Position numbers and translations under genes: made by a program. The notes below the pieces were generated by a model. That model did not search any database, was not told the DNA's origin, and was given only the letters and a program-made list of their open reading frames with translations. 64,000 nt of DNA from Bdellovibrionales bacterium (lineage in GTDB: Bacteria; Bdellovibrionota; UBA1018): positions 1 through 64,000 of the forward strand of contig JAEUWC010000008.1 of assembly GCA_016786465.1 (NCBI GenBank). The letters are read 5' to 3'. Below, piece by piece: positions 36,477 to 44,211 of this stretch. The stretch's first letter is position 1, and each line of letters starts with the position of its first letter.

Positions 36477-37198
36477 TCGGGGCCTCCGCTTTCAACCGTC
36501 GCTTCGGTCAGAGGGCCCTGCTTCAAACCTAAAATGAACTGCCGGATTTCCGGGATTTCGGTTTTTTGGGTCTGTTCAGGCGATAATCCACCCAAAAGCC
36601 TTCCTTGGGACAATAGAAAAATTCGGTCACCCAGTTGATAGGCGCGGTGAACGTCATTGGTGACCGTCACGCTGGTCAGTTTCTTTTTCGCTTTCAAGGA
36701 ACGAATTAGATCCGCAATTTTCTTTGAAGTAATGGGATCCAGACCCGCCGTGGGTTCATCAAAGATCAGGATTTCGGGGTCGACGATCAATGCTCGAGCA
36801 ATTCCCAGGCGCTTTTGCATCCCGCCTGATATTTCGTCGGGGTAAAGATTTTCAGAACCCGACAGCCCAACGGCGCTAAGCATTTCTTTTGAAAGGGCTT
36901 CCGCTTTTTCGCCGCGAATGCCCAATCGTTCACGTAATGGAAATGTCAGATTTTCACGAACGGTCAGTGAATCAAAAAGGGCATTCTTTTGAAAAAGCAT
37001 CCCCAGATGATGGGCGGGGACCTGAATCTGTCCTTCGTCGCAGGGAAGAAGTCCTGCGATCATTTTCAAAAGCACGCTTTTGCCCTGGCCTGAAGGTCCG
37101 ATGATGACCACCGATTCGCCGTCGGCAACTGAAAGATTCAGCGACCGAAAGATCCATCGGTCGAACTTTTTTCCTACCCCGCTGAGGGTGATACCCAT
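36473..37198 (-). CDS. MlaF-like ABC transporter ATPase (second copy)
   Basis: This 241-residue ATPase has Walker A IGPSGQGKSVLLK, signature ISGGMQKRLGIARAL and Walker B EILIFDEPTAGLDP. The H-loop position reads VTNDVH, so the canonical His may be shifted or replaced. The other ATPase instead has a weaker signature (SYGMQ) with a normal His. Such complementary deviations are typical of asymmetric ABC heterodimers with one catalytic and one degenerate site (inference). It overlaps holB by 25 bp. Confidence 0.92.
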   Translation of the reverse strand: MGITLSGVGKKFDRWIFRSLNLSVADGESVVIIGPSGQGKSVLLKMIAGLLPCDEGQIQVPAHHLGMLFQKNALFDSLTVRENLTFPLRERLGIRGEKAEALSKEMLSAVGLSGSENLYPDEISGGMQKRLGIARALIVDPEILIFDEPTAGLDPITSKKIADLIRSLKAKKKLTSVTVTNDVHRAYQLGDRIFLLSQGRLLGGLSPEQTQKTEIPEIRQFILGLKQGPLTEATVESGGPE

Positions 37199-38190
37199 GG
37201 CAATAGGATATCTTGAATCAGGATTTTTCGGTTAACTGGGCTTAAAGATTCCTGCCGGGCCTTCGAAATTCGAATCACAGACGAAATCCAGAACTGACGC
37301 AGGCGGTCGTCTTTGCTTGCGTAGATCTTGTCCACGCAAATGGATTCCAATTGATTCAATAGGAATTGAAACTGCGTCGGGTCGGCGGCCGCCCAATCGG
37401 TCAGCGCGGAATATTCCGCCTGCGGATTTTCCACAAATCGAAGTATTCCCTGACGCGTTTCCCAGAATTCGGGAAGCGATAGTGAAAGCGCCAGACCTAA
37501 GCTGCCGTGCGACTGTGCCACGACGGGGGACACTTTTTCGATGGCGACATCTTTTTCCAAAAGAATTTTCTTCAGTACTTCGTCCGGTAGCGGGCGCATT
37601 CGCAAAATCTGGCAACGTGAAACCAGGGTCGGAAGAACAAGACTGGGGTCAGATGCGGTCAAAACGAAGATCCATCCGGGTGGGGGTTCTTCCAGCATCT
37701 TTAAAAGGCTATTTGCGGCTTGTGGCGTCAGACGTTCGGCTTCACGAATCAAGACTACCCGGTAACGTCCGCTAAACGCGCCCATTCCTAATGAATCTTT
37801 GACCTGCCGCAGGGCTTCGATTTTGATTTGTGACGATTCACCGGTTCCCGAATCGGCTTCGGAAGCGATTTCAACCAAATCCAAATACGATTGCGAAAGC
37901 GCGCGTTTGCAAGAAGCGCATTCTTGGCAGCCCCGAAGCCCGCCCGTGGTTCCAGAATTGAAAACGGAATTTTCGCACATCCACCACTGAGCCAGATGGT
38001 GTGCAAAGGTTCTTTTGCCAATGCCCCTGGGTCCTGTCATCAAAAGTGAATGGGAAACTTCTTTTCGATTCAGCCAGTGATTCAGCGTGTGAATCAGGCC
38101 CGTTTCGTGGAAGTCGATCAGATCTGCGTCCGCTGGAAGGACGGTTTCGACTTCCTTTACCTTTTTTGCTTTTGGACTTTTTGCAGCCAT
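37174..38190 (-). CDS. holB: DNA polymerase III subunit delta prime
   Basis: This 338-residue AAA+ clamp-loader protein has P-loop GPRGIGKRTFAHHLA, a zinc module CQECASCKRA, and DAxR-type sensor regions (VVLIREAERLTPQAANSLLK, then LEEPPPGWIFVLTAS and TLVSRCQILRM). It helps load the beta sliding clamp at replication forks. It directly follows tmk, with a 34-bp overlap, an arrangement common in bacteria. It precedes the MCE transporter ATPase with a 25-bp overlap. Confidence 0.93.
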   Translation of the reverse strand: MAAKSPKAKKVKEVETVLPADADLIDFHETGLIHTLNHWLNRKEVSHSLLMTGPRGIGKRTFAHHLAQWWMCENSVFNSGTTGGLRGCQECASCKRALSQSYLDLVEIASEADSGTGESSQIKIEALRQVKDSLGMGAFSGRYRVVLIREAERLTPQAANSLLKMLEEPPPGWIFVLTASDPSLVLPTLVSRCQILRMRPLPDEVLKKILLEKDVAIEKVSPVVAQSHGSLGLALSLSLPEFWETRQGILRFVENPQAEYSALTDWAAADPTQFQFLLNQLESICVDKIYASKDDRLRQFWISSVIRISKARQESLSPVNRKILIQDILLPWVSPSAG

Positions 38191-38783
38191 TGAAAAATTT
38201 CCTGGGCCATGACTTCTGGACTCGCTTTTTTGGCCTTCATGACCAGGAAGCGTTTCTTTTCTTTTTTGATCAGCTTTAAGAATCCTTGCCTGACCTTTTT
38301 CTGAAAAGCTACCCCTTCGGCTTCAAATCGATTGGGATCCACGGCGGATTTCAGCCCTGCGGCAGGATCGATATCCAAAAACACGGTTAAATCAGGTTTC
38401 AACCCGTCTGTGGCTAGGCGATTCGCCAGGTCGATTTCTTTGACAGGAATTCCACGCGCTGTGCCTTGGTACGCATGGGTTGAATCCGTGTAACGGTCAC
38501 AAAGGACCCACTGGCCCTGCGCCAGGGCCGGGCGGATTTTTTCAGCCAAGTGTTCGGCGCGAGAAGCTTCGTACAAAAGAAGTTCGGTCTTGGGGTCCAT
38601 TTTTTCGTGAAGAATGATTTGTCGGATCTTTTCAGCTACCGCGCTTCCGCCAGGCTCGCGCGTCACCACGACCGGAATCCCGTGCGAACGAAGCAGGACG
38701 GCCAGCTGCTGAATCAAGGTCGACTTGCCGGAACCTTCCGTTCCCTCAAAGGTGATGAAGCGCGGTTTTTTTGAAAACTTCAA
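38157..38783 (-). CDS. tmk: Thymidylate kinase
   Basis: This 208-residue kinase starts with a P-loop FITFEGTEGSGKSTLIQQLA, then VVTREPGGSAVAEKIRQIIL, the DRYTDSTHAYQGTARG substrate segment and FLDIDPAAGL. It phosphorylates dTMP to dTDP in the cytoplasm. It overlaps the GYF-type gene upstream by four bases and holB downstream by 34 bases, so it should be co-transcribed with DNA replication and envelope genes. Confidence 0.96.
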   Translation of the reverse strand: MKFSKKPRFITFEGTEGSGKSTLIQQLAVLLRSHGIPVVVTREPGGSAVAEKIRQIILHEKMDPKTELLLYEASRAEHLAEKIRPALAQGQWVLCDRYTDSTHAYQGTARGIPVKEIDLANRLATDGLKPDLTVFLDIDPAAGLKSAVDPNRFEAEGVAFQKKVRQGFLKLIKKEKKRFLVMKAKKASPEVMAQEIFQWLQKVQKQKR

Positions 38784-40006
38784 TTGTCTTTCCTATTGGG
38801 GTCCTGACGAACGCCGTCCAGATTCAGATCGGGTGCCGGCGCGGCCTGATTATCGTGATCGGCATTTGCAGGCTGAGCACCGTCATTCGACGGTTTGTCC
38901 GAATCGCTTGCGGAATTGACCGGCGCTTCGTGCATCGGCTGCATGAGTTCGCGTTCGCGTTGTTCTTTTTCTCGAATTTCGCGTTCGCGTTCAATTTCGC
39001 GTTCACGCTGTTCTCGTTCTCGGTACTCGCGTTCACGATGATCGTACTGCGATCCCGAATGGGCCGGCGCCGCATTCGACGTGGGGTGCGCAGGCTGCAT
39101 GGCCCCGCGATGAGCAGGCGCATTTCCCGGATCGACGCGAAGATTGCGAAAACGATCCCCCCCGGCGGGTGGGTTATTCACGACATCACGTTTTGGGGCC
39201 ACGGCTGCTGGCGGCGTTTCGGTCGTGGTTTCGGGTTTGGTTGGGGTTGAACTGCTTCCCATCAGTTTGACCACGATGATCAAAAGAAATACGCCGCCCG
39301 CGATCGCAAGTCCCATGTTCAAAACGGGCTTGGGGATGGCTTGAACCGTTTTCCAAAGCGACGCCGCATTTTCTTCTTCTTCCGTAACCGCTAGCGGCGG
39401 GGGTACCGCGGTGGCCGAAGCCCCGCGCTTGTACTTGAGCGCTTGGATGATTTCAAAAAGGCGAATCGCGGGGTCTTCGTCAGTCGATGGAATTGAAGTT
39501 CCCAAACTAGGTTCTGAATTGGATTGGGTCAATTCACCAGGGCGACTGGGCAAGGAAAGTGGGCTTAAGCTCGTAGGTGCCGGCTTGGGTGCGGATGTGG
39601 GTTGGGGCTCGGGCGTTGCGACAACTGGGGTCGGCGCGGGCGGTGAAATCATCGGCTCGGGCGCCGTCGTTGCAGATGTGGGGGGTGACGGTGCCGGCGC
39701 AGGTGCTGGTGCAAAAACGGGTTCCGAAACGGTGGGGTTGGGTTGCGCTTGAACCGATGTTGCGGCAGCACTCGAAGCGGGTGCCACACTGGGCTCAGGG
39801 CTTCCGTAAGCAGCCTTGTATCCTGCGACCAAGTCCGAAGCTGAAATCCATTCACCGGCAAGCCATTCGGCGGTCACACGGTCGGTGTTTTTTATTTTTC
39901 CGGTTTGAACCCACTCGACGATTTTTTCGGCGGAATAGGGACCTTCAGTCGCGCCGGAATTGGCGGAATTTTCGATAAACCATTCCACGGGACTTCGTGA
40001 GCTCAT
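38780..40006 (-). CDS. GYF_2-like membrane protein with proline-rich and charged low-complexity regions
   Basis: This is a 408-residue protein. Residues 1-65 resemble a GYF_2 (DUF4339) domain: WFIENSANSGATEGPYSAEK followed by VQTGKIKNTDRVTAEWLAGEW. Residues 70-215 are a proline/alanine/serine-rich linker. A hydrophobic helix (LAIAGGVFLLIIVVKLMG) lies near residue 240. The C-terminal third contains a run of EREREIREKEQRE-like charged repeats and an acidic tail. A membrane-anchored scaffold with the GYF-like domain on the cytoplasmic side is likely. It starts 9 bp after the lipoprotein gene. Its function is unknown. Confidence 0.75.
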   Translation of the reverse strand: MSSRSPVEWFIENSANSGATEGPYSAEKIVEWVQTGKIKNTDRVTAEWLAGEWISASDLVAGYKAAYGSPEPSVAPASSAAATSVQAQPNPTVSEPVFAPAPAPAPSPPTSATTAPEPMISPPAPTPVVATPEPQPTSAPKPAPTSLSPLSLPSRPGELTQSNSEPSLGTSIPSTDEDPAIRLFEIIQALKYKRGASATAVPPPLAVTEEEENAASLWKTVQAIPKPVLNMGLAIAGGVFLLIIVVKLMGSSSTPTKPETTTETPPAAVAPKRDVVNNPPAGGDRFRNLRVDPGNAPAHRGAMQPAHPTSNAAPAHSGSQYDHREREYREREQREREIEREREIREKEQRERELMQPMHEAPVNSASDSDKPSNDGAQPANADHDNQAAPAPDLNLDGVRQDPNRKDN

Positions 40007-40015
40007 GCGCCAATT

Positions 40016-40777
40016 TTACCTATAAAATCGAAGGCTCACAAAGGGCAAAAACGTTTGGTCGTAGATGACGATCTCAAAAGACTTCGGGTCAGGGCTTGTG
40101 GGGTCCAAGATTTCAGAAGCCGAAACCTGAATTTGAAAATGAAGTCTTCCGTCCGGGTCTGAAGTTTTGGACAAAGACGTCTGCATTTTGCCGGTGGAAA
40201 GATCGGACCCTCCGGCAAAAGACTTCCAAAGGTAGGTGTCGCCAATCAGTTCATAGGCCTTGGGCGAAAACGGAAGAAAAAGTTCCAAGTTCAAGCTTTG
40301 GTCAACCGCTAGTGGCACGATTCCCAGCCAGATCGCGGCTTGGAAAACCATCGTCGATTGTTGGTAATCCAAAGTGGCTTTCTGGTTTTCGATCAGCTTT
40401 CCCGCCGCGTCCTGAAGCTTCCAGTTCAGTTGGCCTTCGCCGAAGGTAAAAAGCCTTTGGGGGTAACCGCCTTCAAATTCGCCTTCGTCGTCGCGTTGGG
40501 GCGCTGCTTGACTGGCCACTGGGGTGCCATGAACCCCGCGACCACACCCGCTTTCAAGCAGCCCAAAAGCCAAGAAAGTCAGAGCGATTCCTGACCAGGG
40601 CAGGTGAAACCGGCCCGAGATCCCTGACCAGGGCAGGTGAAACCGGCCCGAGATCCCTGACCAAGGCAGGTGAAACCGGCCCGAGACCCCTGACCAGGGC
40701 AGGTGAAACCGGCCCGAGACCCCTGACCAGGGCAGGTGAAACCGGCCCGAGATCCTAAAGACCGGCGGTAAGCGCAT
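40016..40777 (-). CDS. Predicted lipoprotein with a 33-bp repeat array in its leader
   Basis: This 253-residue reading from ATG 40777 starts MRLPPVFRI, followed by five copies of an 11-residue unit SGRFHLPWSG(V/I), then IALTFLAFGLLESGC, a lipoprotein signal core with lipobox LESGC. With one repeat copy, the N-terminus would be an ordinary signal peptide, so four extra units appear to have expanded inside its n-region. The mature part is a soluble beta-rich domain of about 170 residues without a recognised family. The start overlaps the end of the acyl-CoA dehydrogenase gene by 23 bp. A later start inside the array is possible. Confidence 0.65.
   Translation of the reverse strand: MRLPPVFRISGRFHLPWSGVSGRFHLPWSGVSGRFHLPWSGISGRFHLPWSGISGRFHLPWSGIALTFLAFGLLESGCGRGVHGTPVASQAAPQRDDEGEFEGGYPQRLFTFGEGQLNWKLQDAAGKLIENQKATLDYQQSTMVFQAAIWLGIVPLAVDQSLNLELFLPFSPKAYELIGDTYLWKSFAGGSDLSTGKMQTSLSKTSDPDGRLHFQIQVSASEILDPTSPDPKSFEIVIYDQTFLPFVSLRFYR
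40588..40752. repeat. 33-bp minisatellite, five units
   Basis: Five adjacent units of exactly 33 bp lie at 40588-40620, 40621-40653, 40654-40686, 40687-40719 and 40720-40752, nearly identical; only a few substitutions differ. The array ends two bases before the stop codon of the acyl-CoA dehydrogenase. Each unit contains an imperfect palindrome CCTGACCAGGGCAGG. Because 33 is a multiple of three, copy-number change keeps the minus-strand lipoprotein frame. Confidence 0.95.
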
Positions 40778-41930
40778 CCGCGACCTCGGTTCCCAACATC
40801 TGCCTTGCGATGATCAAACGCATGATTTCGTTGGTTCCAGCGCCGATTTCGATCAGCTTGGCGTCGCGCATCATTCTTTCGACCGGGAATTCGCGGGTGT
40901 AACCGTATCCGCCCAAAATTTGAATCGCATCCAGCGCGACTTGTGTCGCCATTTGGGCAGCCTGAAGTTTTGCCTGAGCGGCCAGCATGGATCGTTCCTT
41001 GCCGGCTGCCAGTCCTAGGTCCCAAAGTTTAGCTGCGTTGTAAGTCAGCGCACGCGACCCTTCGTACCAGGCCGATGCTTCGGCCAGGCGTTCTTGAATC
41101 TGCTGAAACGCGCCGATCGGAGTGTTGAATTGCTTTCTTTCTTTTGCGTATCGGGTCGCGGCTTCGATTGCTCCGCGAGCAATCCCCAACGAAATACCTG
41201 CAATCGTGATCCTTTCTAGATCCAGGTTTTTCATCATCATTCGAAGGCTTGAATTTTCTTCACCCACGCGTTGATCCGTGCCGACTTTGACTTTTTCAAA
41301 AACCAATTCGCCGGTAGGGGATGCGCGCATTCCCATTTTTGAAAACTTTTTACCTGTTGAAAACCCAGGCATTCCGCGTTCGATGATGAAGGTAGAAACA
41401 TCGCGACGGCCTTCGCCGGTTTTTGCATAAACATAGAAGACGTCGCCGTTTGGGCCGTTGGTAATCCACGTCTTGGTTCCGTCGATCACGTAACCTGCGC
41501 CGGATTTCACAGCGCGCGTTTTCATACCAAGCGCATCAGATCCGGCTTCGGGTTCCGACATTCCCATTCCGCCCAAGTGCGCGCCGCTGATTAGCTTGGG
41601 AAGGTATTTTCTTTTTTGTTCGGGGGATGCGTTGGATCCCAATTGGTTCACACAAAGAATCGAATGAGCCAGATACGATAGGGTGGTTGACGCGTCGACT
41701 GCGCCCATTTCTTCCATGGCGATGGTCGCTGAAACGGCGCCCAAGCCCGCCCCGCCGTCGTCTTCGGAAACCGTGATTCCCAAAAGCCCCAATTCGCCCA
41801 TCTTGTGAAAGGCCTGACGATTGAAACCTTCTTCGTGGTCTAAGGCCTCGATCTTTGGGGCAAGTTCGGCATTTGCGAACTGGCGGACGGTGTCTTGAAG
41901 CATTTTTTCTTCATCAGAAAAGAACCACAT
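40755..41930 (-). CDS. Isovaleryl-CoA-dehydrogenase-like acyl-CoA dehydrogenase
   Basis: This 391-residue flavoprotein has LLGITVSEDDGGAGLGAV, MGMSEPEAGSDALGMKT, then TKTWITNGPNGDVF and, near the end, YGYTREFPVERMMRDAKL with EIGAGTNEIMRLIIAR. The usual C-terminal catalytic glutamate (YEGT) is replaced by IGAGT, as in isovaleryl-CoA dehydrogenase. The alternative glutamate is present in LDLERITIAG, matching the LDLER of that enzyme. It likely acts in branched-chain acyl-CoA (leucine) oxidation. AAGGA precedes the ATG by six bases. It heads a long minus-strand gene row. Confidence 0.92.
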   Translation of the reverse strand: MWFFSDEEKMLQDTVRQFANAELAPKIEALDHEEGFNRQAFHKMGELGLLGITVSEDDGGAGLGAVSATIAMEEMGAVDASTTLSYLAHSILCVNQLGSNASPEQKRKYLPKLISGAHLGGMGMSEPEAGSDALGMKTRAVKSGAGYVIDGTKTWITNGPNGDVFYVYAKTGEGRRDVSTFIIERGMPGFSTGKKFSKMGMRASPTGELVFEKVKVGTDQRVGEENSSLRMMMKNLDLERITIAGISLGIARGAIEAATRYAKERKQFNTPIGAFQQIQERLAEASAWYEGSRALTYNAAKLWDLGLAAGKERSMLAAQAKLQAAQMATQVALDAIQILGGYGYTREFPVERMMRDAKLIEIGAGTNEIMRLIIARQMLGTEVADALTAGL

Positions 41931-41998
41931 AGGGAATCCTTATGATTTTGGGGCGTTCGATGGGCGGCAAAATTCTGGCGCTGACTTCGAACTTTGAA

Positions 41999-42025
41999 CC
42001 GGTTTTTGAACAGTTTTTAAACCGG
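41999..42025. promoter_or_regulatory. inverted repeat in divergent promoter region
   Basis: CCGGTTT at 41999-42005 and AAACCGG at 42019-42025 form perfect 7-bp arms around 13 bases, mostly T and A. It lies in the 133-bp space between the divergent acyl-CoA dehydrogenase and GH42-like genes, three bases upstream of a candidate -35 box. It could be an operator. A transcribed hairpin is less likely, since both genes point away. Confidence 0.4.
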
Positions 42026-42028
42026 CAT

Positions 42029-42056
42029 TTTACATTCGTTTGGGTTCTGTCATACT
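42029..42056 (+). promoter_or_regulatory. candidate sigma-70-type promoter for the GH42-like gene
   Basis: TTTACA (42029-42034, five of six consensus bases) is followed after 16 bp by CATACT (42051-42056, four of six). Transcription would begin about seven bases later, close to ATG 42064, implying a very short or absent 5' leader. No Shine-Dalgarno sequence is visible before that ATG, which agrees with this reading. Confidence 0.4.
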
Positions 42057-42063
42057 TCATACG

Positions 42064-44211
42064 ATGCTGTCGGGCGATCAAAATAACTCCGTGTTTCCCT
42101 TCTCGATTCAGGTCTTGGTGAATTACTGGGAAATTCGGCAAGCCATCCTTTCCGAGCGAATTAACTCGCTGTGTCGTAACGGGGTTTCACACCTTTGTTC
42201 CTTCCTGCCTTGGCAGGCGGTTGAATCCGATATTTCCCATTCGTTGACCCGCTTTTTGCAGGCGTGCGCGCAGAAGAAATTGAACGTTACTTTGATTTTA
42301 AGCCCAGAAGTCGGCGTCCATTACGCCAATTCGGGGTTCCCAAAAGATCTTTTCAATAAGGTCGATTTGCTGGCTCGGTCGCAGAAATCCGAAACGATGC
42401 AATCGCCGCTTCCGCCCAACGTTTTTTCGCTTCCGTCGCTTTTGCATCCTGAATTTCAAAAGCGCTACCACAACTACCTGACGCGAATGGATTCGTACTT
42501 TGCGGATGTGGATCGTTTGCATCCCGGTGTTTTGGATCGCGTCCGTGTCGTCTTGACCGGAAGTCTTTGGAAGTACTACCGGCTTCCTAAGCTTTCTGCG
42601 CTTCATTCTTTTGAAGGTTCGTCGGGGGATTATTCGCCCGCCGCGATTTCGACTTTTCGACAGAAACTGGATGCGCACTATTCACAGCGTGAATTCGGCG
42701 AAGCAGGCGTGGCGTCGAATCAACGGTGGAAAACCCGCGCGATGGAAGAAACGAATCGTCGCTGGTTTTTCCAGTCGGCTGAAGATCAGTTTCGGTTTCG
42801 ATCAGCGCAGTTTCTGAAGAAACGTTCTGTATCGTTGAAAGTTTCGCAGGTCGAACTTTACACGCCTGAAGCGGATCCGGCGTTTGCGTATTCAAATTTC
42901 CTTCAATTGGTCAGCGGAGCATCCGGTGATTTTCAGCGGCTTTCCAGTTTCTTAGACGAAGCAGCGATGCGTGGGTCTTCAGTTGCTTCCGGAAGCCAGG
43001 GCGCAGTAGCACCGAACTTTGTTCATTGGACCGGTCTTGGCGGCTTTCGAACCCTTTCAGATTCCGAAAAACAGTTTCTGATTTTGAAGTCGCTTCTTTT
43101 GATGGGCTCGCAAAAAGGTGGGGTCATCATCGACGAAGAAGAATGGTTTGGACTTTCCCATTCTTTTCGAAATCGGGTGGAAATTCTGGCGGCCGCCGTT
43201 TCGGCGGGAGAATTCGAACTTCAGAACCGCGCTTTCTATTTAGTCCCGCATCTTTGGTCCAATCCAGATCCGCTTTGGAATCAGGTCTACACGCGCGTGG
43301 GTCATCAGGCGCGCTTGGTGGCTTCGATTGATCGCGTTTTGGCCGACCCGGACGCGCGCCTGCTTTTTGTGGATCCGTCTTATGGATTCACCCAGACCCA
43401 GATTGCACAGCTTTTGGAATGGGCGCGGTCAGGGCGAATGCTGGTCATTCCCAAGTCGCGTTTGTATTCAGATGCGGCAGAAAACCTGGTCAAGGATGCG
43501 ATTGAAGAATCAGCGGGCCGTAATTCGATGGAAATCGACCTAGGAGTCCCTTTTCATCTTCATCAAGTCGGCCCTGGCAAAGGCCGTTTGGTCGTTTACG
43601 ATGGATCCAAGTCCAAGGAAGATTCTTCGCACTTCATTTCGTCGATCTTGTCGGTGGCGGGTGTGCAAAACATCTGCGCACTTTCGGATATTCGATTGCG
43701 CACGATTCCGCTATCGCGACCCGGAAGTGCCGCAGCCGTGTTTGTGATGAATTCGACTTCGCGCCCTGTGGGTGCGGATCTTTTCTTTTCAGCGCCGGTT
43801 TCAGTTTCGGATCTGGCTTTAGAAATGCGCCAGGGAAAACGTGCTGTGGGTGGAAACCCGATCCAACAGGGGCTTGCCGCCTTGGCAGAAGACATCGCGC
43901 ATCGAAATCCGATTCGCGTGAATACGGAAGCTTCACCTAAGCGCGGACAAAGGTTTTCTTTGGATGTGCCATCTTGCGGAATCATGCCGATTTCGGTCGA
44001 TGGTCTGGATTTGAAATCCTTCGAAGAATCGGCACAGGAAAGTTTGGCAGCAGCCCTTGTCAGCCAGGGCGAAAAACCGGGCGACGTGGCATCTCGGTCA
44101 GCTCATTCTGAACTACCTGGTTTCAGTGATTCAGTTAGTTTCGGTAGCGTTGCAGATGGATCTGCAACTGAAGAAAAGATTAAGGAAGATCATGGTCGAC
44201 CTGAGTTGTGA
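42064..44211 (+). CDS. GH42-like TIM-barrel protein (putative glycoside hydrolase)
   Basis: This 715-residue protein has no signal peptide. The N-terminus (SIQVLVNYWEIR, then NGVSHLCSFLPWQAVESD and LNVTLILSPEVGVHYANSG) follows the barrel pattern of GH42/GH35-like enzymes. Residues about 400-550 resemble the glutamine-amidotransferase-like trimerisation domain found in GH42 (RLLFVDPSYGFTQTQIAQLL, then GRMLVIPKSRLYSDA). A beta-rich C-terminal domain follows. I could not place the two catalytic glutamates with confidence, so activity is uncertain. It overlaps the next gene by 20 bp. A TTG-initiated longer form from 42040 is possible. Confidence 0.6.
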   Translation: MLSGDQNNSVFPFSIQVLVNYWEIRQAILSERINSLCRNGVSHLCSFLPWQAVESDISHSLTRFLQACAQKKLNVTLILSPEVGVHYANSGFPKDLFNKVDLLARSQKSETMQSPLPPNVFSLPSLLHPEFQKRYHNYLTRMDSYFADVDRLHPGVLDRVRVVLTGSLWKYYRLPKLSALHSFEGSSGDYSPAAISTFRQKLDAHYSQREFGEAGVASNQRWKTRAMEETNRRWFFQSAEDQFRFRSAQFLKKRSVSLKVSQVELYTPEADPAFAYSNFLQLVSGASGDFQRLSSFLDEAAMRGSSVASGSQGAVAPNFVHWTGLGGFRTLSDSEKQFLILKSLLLMGSQKGGVIIDEEEWFGLSHSFRNRVEILAAAVSAGEFELQNRAFYLVPHLWSNPDPLWNQVYTRVGHQARLVASIDRVLADPDARLLFVDPSYGFTQTQIAQLLEWARSGRMLVIPKSRLYSDAAENLVKDAIEESAGRNSMEIDLGVPFHLHQVGPGKGRLVVYDGSKSKEDSSHFISSILSVAGVQNICALSDIRLRTIPLSRPGSAAAVFVMNSTSRPVGADLFFSAPVSVSDLALEMRQGKRAVGGNPIQQGLAALAEDIAHRNPIRVNTEASPKRGQRFSLDVPSCGIMPISVDGLDLKSFEESAQESLAAALVSQGEKPGDVASRSAHSELPGFSDSVSFGSVADGSATEEKIKEDHGRPEL

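Noticed and set aside
40588-40752. 33-bp repeats as a possible CRISPR array
   Set aside because: The units are directly adjacent with no unique spacers and no cas genes nearby, so this is a minisatellite.
40579-41025. Open frame on the minus strand reading SRAGFTCPGQG repeats
   Set aside because: It is the 33-bp array read in another frame, extended into the acyl-CoA dehydrogenase gene; it has no independent start signal or protein family.
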